From the NCBI GenBank assembly GCA_963798455.1, contig CAWCTD010000004.1:868001-932000 (forward strand): a stretch of DNA of 64,000 bases, given 5' to 3'. The position numbers and the translations under genes were made by a program. Below the pieces are notes generated by a model. That model saw only the letters and a list, made by a program, of their open reading frames with translations. It was not told the DNA's origin and ran no database searches. Numbering within the stretch: the first letter of the stretch is position 1; each line of letters opens with the position of its first letter. Source of the stretch: CAWCTD01 sp963798455. Lineage in GTDB: Bacteria; Acidobacteriota; Terriglobia; Bryobacterales; Bryobacteraceae. This document shows, one piece after another, positions 59,476 to 64,000 of this stretch.

Positions 59476-60979
59476 CCTCGCCATCGCGCTCGTGTTCCTC
59501 ACGCTGGCCTCAGCCGCGGCGGTGGCGTGGATCAACTGGCATGACTACACGCTCTACTACGGGGACTCCGAGGCCCACCTGAACATCGCCCGACGCATCC
59601 TGGACTCGCGCACGCCGGGCCCGTTTCAGATCGGCTCTGTATGGCTGCCGCTGCCTCACCTGCTGATGCTGCCCTTGGTGATGTCGGACCCGCTCTGGCG
59701 CAGCGGCCTGGCGGGCGCCTTCTCGTCGGCGATCTGTTTCGTGGCCGCTGGCTTGTTCCTTTTTGGCGCCGCAAGGCGAGTCTTCGGCGACCGCGCGGCC
59801 GCCGCGGCCGTACTCTCCGTATTTGTCCTGAACTCCAACATGCTGTACTTGCAGGCAACGCCCATGACAGAGCCGGTGCTCGCCGGCACGCTGGCGGCGC
59901 TGGTCTACTGCACGGTGCGGTTCCGCGAGAGCCAGTCGCTCGTGTGGGCGGCGCTGGCGGGGTTGGCGGCCATGGCCACGTCGCTGGCGCGCTACGAGGG
60001 CTGGAGCCTGATCCCCTTCGTCACGCTCTTCTTCCTGATCGCCGCCCGGCGGAGGCGGATACTGCCGGCGTTGGTGTTCGGCTCGATCGCGTCCCTTGGG
60101 CCGATCCTGTGGCTGGCGCACAACTGGTGGTACTGGGGCGACCCTCTCGAGTTCTATCGCGGGCCCTATTCGGCGCTGGCGATCTACCGGAGGTCCCTAG
60201 CGGGGTCGGCGATGGGACGCTACCGCGGCGATCACAACTGGCAGGACGCCTGGCTCTATTACAGGAATGCCGTATGGCTGGCCGTGGGAGGGCCGGTGGT
60301 ATGGCTGGGTCTGGCGGGGGCGGTTGCGGCCATCTTCAAGCGCGCCCTGTGGCCGCTCCTGTTGCTGCTGATGCCCGCCGGGTTTCTCATCGCGAGCATG
60401 CACTCGGGGGGGACGCCCATCTTCATGCCCCACATGTGGCCGTTCTCTTACTACAACACCCGGTTCGGCGTGACTGCGCTGCCGGCGCTGGCCTTCGCCG
60501 CGGGAGCGCTGGTGGCGTCGTGTCCGGTCCGGCTGCGCGCGCCGGCGTGGTTACTCGTCGCGGTGCTGGCTGTCGTACCCTGGATAGGATCGCCTTGGCC
60601 GCGGAGTTCGATCTGCTGGAAGGAATCGCAGGTGAACTCAGAGGCCCGCCGGGCCTGGACCAGGCAAGCAGGCGAATTCATGCGGGAGCACTACCGGCGC
60701 GGCGAGGGAATCTTCATGGCATTCGGCGACCTGGCTGGAGTCCTGCGCGAGGCGGGGATCCCGCTGCGGGAGAGCCTGCATGATGGCAACGTGCCTGCCT
60801 GGCAAGCGGCTGTCGCAAAGCCCTCCTTGTTTCTTTTCGAGGGGTGGGCTTTGAGCATCAAGGGCGACGCGGTCGATGAAGCCTTGGTGAAGGCGTCGCG
60901 TGAAGGCCTGCGATACGAGTGCGTGAAGACCATCGCCGTGAAGGGAGCGGCGGACGTCCACGTTTACAGGCGGAACTGA
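59435..60979 (+). CDS. Polytopic glycosyltransferase (GT39/ArnT-like)
   Basis: A 514-residue protein with about ten membrane segments. The first extracytoplasmic loop carries YYGDSEAHLNIARRILDSRT, the acidic motif of dolichyl- or undecaprenyl-phosphate-sugar glycosyltransferases. Further support comes from PMTEPVLAGTLAALVY and SLARYEGWSLIPFVTLF. A soluble C-terminal domain follows residue 400. It should transfer a lipid-linked sugar outside the membrane. It overlaps the kinase by 41 bases and shares TGATG with the DapF-like gene. Confidence 0.78.
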   Translation: MSDSSTSKPLPNSDLAIALVFLTLASAAAVAWINWHDYTLYYGDSEAHLNIARRILDSRTPGPFQIGSVWLPLPHLLMLPLVMSDPLWRSGLAGAFSSAICFVAAGLFLFGAARRVFGDRAAAAAVLSVFVLNSNMLYLQATPMTEPVLAGTLAALVYCTVRFRESQSLVWAALAGLAAMATSLARYEGWSLIPFVTLFFLIAARRRRILPALVFGSIASLGPILWLAHNWWYWGDPLEFYRGPYSALAIYRRSLAGSAMGRYRGDHNWQDAWLYYRNAVWLAVGGPVVWLGLAGAVAAIFKRALWPLLLLLMPAGFLIASMHSGGTPIFMPHMWPFSYYNTRFGVTALPALAFAAGALVASCPVRLRAPAWLLVAVLAVVPWIGSPWPRSSICWKESQVNSEARRAWTRQAGEFMREHYRRGEGIFMAFGDLAGVLREAGIPLRESLHDGNVPAWQAAVAKPSLFLFEGWALSIKGDAVDEALVKASREGLRYECVKTIAVKGAADVHVYRRN

Positions 60980-61785
60980 TGCGGATCTCATTCACCAAGG
61001 CTCACGGAGCCAGGAACGATTTTCTCCTCACATGGTCGAGCCAGGCGCCGCGGGAAGGACTTGAGGCGGCGGCCCGGGCGATCTGCGACCGGCACGCGGG
61101 CATCGGCGCGGACGGCTGGATGCTGGTAGCGCCGGCGGCGGCGGAGGCGCGACACCACGCCGAGATATGGCTGTTCAATGCCGACGGCAGCCGCGCCGAG
61201 ATTTCGGGTAACGGGACGCGCTGCGCCGCGGCGTTCCTGATGGAGCGCGACCTGGTGCCCAGCCCGTTCCGCATCCTCACCCAAGCCGGCCTGAAGGAAC
61301 TCCGCCTCGTCGAACGAAAGGGATTACGTTTTCAGTTCGAGATGGAAATGGGGCGGCCAGTCTGGCTTCGCGAAGAGGTGCGCTTCCCGCTGCGCCTGCG
61401 CGGGGGGGACCGGGAGGTCACGCTGGTGAACGCCGGCAATCCGCAATGCGCGGTCTTCGTGGAGGGTTTCGATTTCGATTGGCCCAGGCTGGGAGCCGAG
61501 ATCGAATCGCATCCGCACTTCGCGAATCGGACCAACGTTTCTTTCGTGCGGGCCGTGGACCGGCATACGCTGGATGTGCGTTTTTACGAGCGCGGCGCCG
61601 GCGAGACCATGAGCTCGGGCACGGGCTCGACGGGGGCCGTTTGGGCCGCTATGCTAAGGGATCTGGTCGAGAGCCCGGTGACCGTGCTCACGCCGGGAGG
61701 AACCCTGGAAGCGCGCTGGGACGAATCGTTCTACCTGGCGGGACCCGCGGAGATCACGGGCCGTGGCGATTTCTACTTCGAGTGA
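60979..61785 (+). CDS. dapF: Diaminopimelate epimerase homologue lacking the second catalytic cysteine
   Basis: A 268-residue DapF-fold protein: KAHGARNDFLLTW, RHAGIGADGWMLV, FNADGSRAEISGNGTRCAAA with catalytic Cys82, LVNAGNPQCAVFVEGFD, FANRTNVSFVRAVD and ERGAGETMSSGTGSTGAV. In DapF the last motif normally reads ETxACGTG with the second catalytic cysteine; here Ser213 occupies that place. Two-base epimerisation of LL- to meso-diaminopimelate would then be impaired, unless Ser can serve or the substrate differs. The ATG at 60979 shares one base with the preceding stop. Confidence 0.82.
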   Translation: MRISFTKAHGARNDFLLTWSSQAPREGLEAAARAICDRHAGIGADGWMLVAPAAAEARHHAEIWLFNADGSRAEISGNGTRCAAAFLMERDLVPSPFRILTQAGLKELRLVERKGLRFQFEMEMGRPVWLREEVRFPLRLRGGDREVTLVNAGNPQCAVFVEGFDFDWPRLGAEIESHPHFANRTNVSFVRAVDRHTLDVRFYERGAGETMSSGTGSTGAVWAAMLRDLVESPVTVLTPGGTLEARWDESFYLAGPAEITGRGDFYFE

Positions 61786-61795
61786 GGGCATCACA

Positions 61796-63089
61796 TTGGA
61801 ACTGGAGAACAAGATTCGGACGCACACCGCCCGAGTCGGGGTGGTCGGACTGGGTTACGTAGGACTTCCGCTGGCGGTGGAGTTCGCCAAGGCGGGCTTT
61901 GCCGTTACGGGCATTGACGTGGATGAACGAAAAGCCGCGCGGGTCAACGCCGGAGATTCTTACGTCGGAGACATCCCGAGCGAGGTTCTGGCCCCGCTGG
62001 TGAGCGAGGGCAGGCTTAAGGCCACGACGGATTTTGCCGTGATCGCCGGGCTGGACACGGTGAACATCTGCGTACCCACGCCCCTGCGCAAGACCAAGGA
62101 CCCGGAGATGAGCTACATCGTGGCGGCGTGCCAGCAGATTGCCAGGCACCTGCACGCGGGGATGCTTCTGATCCTGGAATCGACCACGTATCCAGGCACG
62201 ACCGACGAGTTGCTGCTGCCGATGTTCGAAGAATCGGGCCTGCGCGCGGGACAGGACTTTTTCCTGTGCTTCTCCCCGGAGCGGGTCGATCCGGGCAACC
62301 CGACCTACCAGACGGCAAACATCCCCAAGGTGGTGGGCGGGGTCACGCCGGCCTGCACGCGCATGGGCGCGGTGTTCTACGAGCAAGCGCTCGAGCGGGT
62401 GGTGCCGGTCAGTTCGACGCAGGTGGCCGAGATGGTCAAGCTGCTCGAGAACACGTTCCGCATGATCAACATCGGGATGGTCAACGAGCTGGCGACCATG
62501 TGCTACCGCATGGGCATCAACGTCTGGGAGGTCATTGACGCGGCGGCCACCAAGCCCTTCGGCTTCCTGCCCTTCTACCCGGGGCCGGGCCTGGGAGGGC
62601 ACTGCATCCCCATCGACCCGTTCTACCTGTCGTGGAAGACCCGGCAGGCGGGGATTGAGGCGCGGTTCATCGAGCTGGCCGGTTATGTCAACGGGCAGAT
62701 GCCGCTCTTCGTCGTGGACCGGGTGCAAGACGCGCTGAACGACAGGGGCAAGGCGTTGAAGGGCGCGCACGTGCATATTTTGGGCGTGGCCTATAAGAAG
62801 GACATCGACGATGTGCGCGAGTCGCCGGCGCTCGAACGTCATGCACCTGCTCCAGCGCCGGCACGCCCGGTGTACCTACTCGGACCCGCACGTGCCGGAA
62901 CTGCGCACGGACACCCTGGAGTTGCGCTCGGAGCCTCCGGAGGAGACGGCGGCGCGCGCGGACTGCGTGCTCATCATCACCAACCATTCCGCGTTCGACT
63001 ATGCGGCGATCGTGGAGAGAGCCAGCCTGATCGTAGACACGCGCAACGCACTGAAGGGCTGCGTGTCGGAGAAGATCGTAAGGCTGTAA
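61796..63089 (+). CDS. Nucleotide-sugar 6-dehydrogenase (WbpA/TviB-like), one frameshift
   Basis: A UDP-sugar dehydrogenase of about 430 residues that oxidises a sugar C6 to a uronic acid with two NAD. Motifs: VGVVGLGYVGLPLAVEFAKA, VCVPTPLRKTKDPE-like, LESTTYPGTTDELLLP, SPERVDPGNPTYQT and the catalytic Cys in GPGLGGHCIPIDPFYLSWK. The frame breaks near 62833: DDVRESPAL must rejoin DVMHLLQRRHARC, which needs one A removed; the rest runs to a TAA at 63089. The start is a TTG at 61796. It probably supplies a uronic acid for surface polysaccharide, in line with the glycosyltransferase upstream. Confidence 0.85.
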
Positions 63090-63103
63090 ACAGGGAGGTG
63101 GAC

Positions 63104-64000
63104 ATGCTCCCCACAACCTCCGGCCAGGCCTTGCAGCTTGCGCTGGCCGCTTACGCTGTCGAGAAGGGACACCCGCATCCGCTGGGCGCCACGGTTCAGC
63201 CCGAAGGCGTCAACTTCTCCGTGTTCTCCGAGAACGCCACGGGCGTCGAGCTGCTTCTGTTAGAAGCCCACGATTCGCCACAGCCGTTCCAGGTGATCAC
63301 ACTGGACCCGTACGTCAACAAGACCTTCCATTTCTGGCACGTGTTCGTTCGCGGCCTTCCCGCCGGCTCGCACTATGCCTATCGGGTGGATGGGAGGTGG
63401 CAGCCCGAATTGGGCCTGCGCTTCAACAGGAACAAGGTGCTTCTGGATCCCTATTCGCGAGGCAACACCGATACGCTCTGGAAGCGCGAGGATGCCTGCG
63501 GGCCCCAGGACAACGTGGCCACCTCGATGCGCAGCATCGTCATCGACACCTCGGACTACGACTGGGAGGGCGACCAGCCGCTCGCGCGCCCGGCCGAGGA
63601 CACGATCATTTACGAAATGCACGCCGCGGGCTTCACCCGGTCCCCTACTTCCGGCGTGCGCCATCCGGGCACCTTCGACGGAATCCGGGAGAAGATCCCC
63701 TACATCCAGCAGCTCGGCATTACCGCCGTCGAATTGCTGCCCGTGTTCGACTTCGACGAAACCGCCGTCCTGCGTGTGCACGAGGGCGCGCCGCTCCGCA
63801 ATTATTGGGGCTACAGCACCATCAGCTTCTTCGCCCCTCAGTGCGCCTATTGCGTGGACCCCTCTAGAGGCGCCCACCTCACAGAGTTCCGCGACATGGT
63901 GAAGGCGCTACACAGGGCGGGCATCGAAGTGATCCTCGACGTTGTTTTCAACCACACCGACGAGGGCAACCAGTTCGGCCCGACGTTCTCCTTCCGCGGG
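63104..64000 (+). CDS. glgX: Glycogen debranching enzyme GlgX/isoamylase, 3' end outside window
   Basis: The first 299 residues of a GH13 enzyme. An N-terminal CBM48 domain (HPLGATVQPEGVNFSVFSEN, AYRVDGRWQPELGLRFNRNK, LLDPYSRG) is followed by the start of the catalytic barrel (YEMHAAGFTRSPTSGV, YIQQLGITAVELLPVFDFDE, NYWGYSTISFFAPQCAY and conserved region I, DVVFNHTDEG). It should cleave alpha-1,6 branches of glycogen. GGGAGG precedes the ATG at 63104. The catalytic Asp, Glu and second Asp lie beyond the window. Confidence 0.92.
   Translation, partial: MLPTTSGQALQLALAAYAVEKGHPHPLGATVQPEGVNFSVFSENATGVELLLLEAHDSPQPFQVITLDPYVNKTFHFWHVFVRGLPAGSHYAYRVDGRWQPELGLRFNRNKVLLDPYSRGNTDTLWKREDACGPQDNVATSMRSIVIDTSDYDWEGDQPLARPAEDTIIYEMHAAGFTRSPTSGVRHPGTFDGIREKIPYIQQLGITAVELLPVFDFDETAVLRVHEGAPLRNYWGYSTISFFAPQCAYCVDPSRGAHLTEFRDMVKALHRAGIEVILDVVFNHTDEGNQFGPTFSFRG

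Noticed and set aside
61796..64000. A single fused dehydrogenase-debranching protein, since one frame stays open to the window end
   Set aside because: The openness results from a one-base insertion near 62833; the correct frame ends at 63089 and the debranching gene has its own GGGAGG and ATG.

Overview
The window reads as a high-GC chromosome segment from an Acidobacteriota genome, most likely of the Solibacter/Bryobacter lineage. The best evidence is the 1167-residue surface protein at 50.9-54.4 kb, whose C-terminus has the features I associate with the 'Solibacter uncharacterised C-terminal' family (TIGR03437). The type II secretion gene order and the palindromic repeats that sit inside coding sequences fit the same lineage. 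The placement is from memory of these families and was not searched.

Layout. (1) 1-8.0 kb, minus strand: a tightly overlapping operon of receiver, receiver-kinase hybrid, receiver, a four-subunit group 3b-type NiFe hydrogenase (hydB-hydG-hydD-hydA) and a membrane sensor kinase cut by the window edge. Single-base frameshifts are concentrated here. (2) 8.3-15.7 kb, plus strand: an NDP-forming acyl-CoA synthetase fused to a GNAT domain, then the hydrogenase maturation genes hypF, hypC, hypD and hypE. (3) 15.7-31.9 kb: a PIN/Phd toxin-antitoxin pair, a DUF2339 membrane protein, a sigma-54-type activator with an unfamiliar N-terminal half, a PilZ protein, 2-oxoacid dehydrogenase E1 alpha and beta, a GT9 glycosyltransferase, a DsbD-like domain, a TlpA-like thioredoxin, a parvulin isomerase, a BON protein, a Tat-exported oxidoreductase, an unknown frameshifted 734-residue protein, and Rrf2 regulator plus cysK. 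(4) 31.9-33.0 kb: two degraded genes that have lost their middles. (5) 33.2-35.3 kb: folC, a small membrane ORF and a YbaK-type deacylase.

(6) 35.3-48.4 kb: an ECF sigma factor and zinc-finger anti-sigma factor lead directly into a complete-looking type II secretion operon (gspE, F, G, H, I, J, K, L, M, a C-like gene, a small exported protein, gspD). The pseudopilin genes gspH and gspI carry leader peptides encoded by two different palindromic repeats. (7) 48.8-55.7 kb: two large exported proteins, candidate substrates of that system, and two unknown small genes. (8) 55.8-64.0 kb: a secreted protein, two metallophosphoesterases, then on the plus strand a PfkB kinase, a polytopic glycosyltransferase, a DapF homologue with one catalytic cysteine replaced, a frameshifted nucleotide-sugar dehydrogenase and the start of a glycogen debranching enzyme.

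How it fits together: the hydrogenase genes and their maturation genes diverge from one intergenic region at 8.0-8.3 kb, and the intact hyp genes argue that the hydrogenase is, or very recently was, functional. Several genes have a -10 box only 6-12 bases before the start codon, so leaderless or near-leaderless transcripts look common here. I saw no tRNA, rRNA, CRISPR array, transposase or origin.
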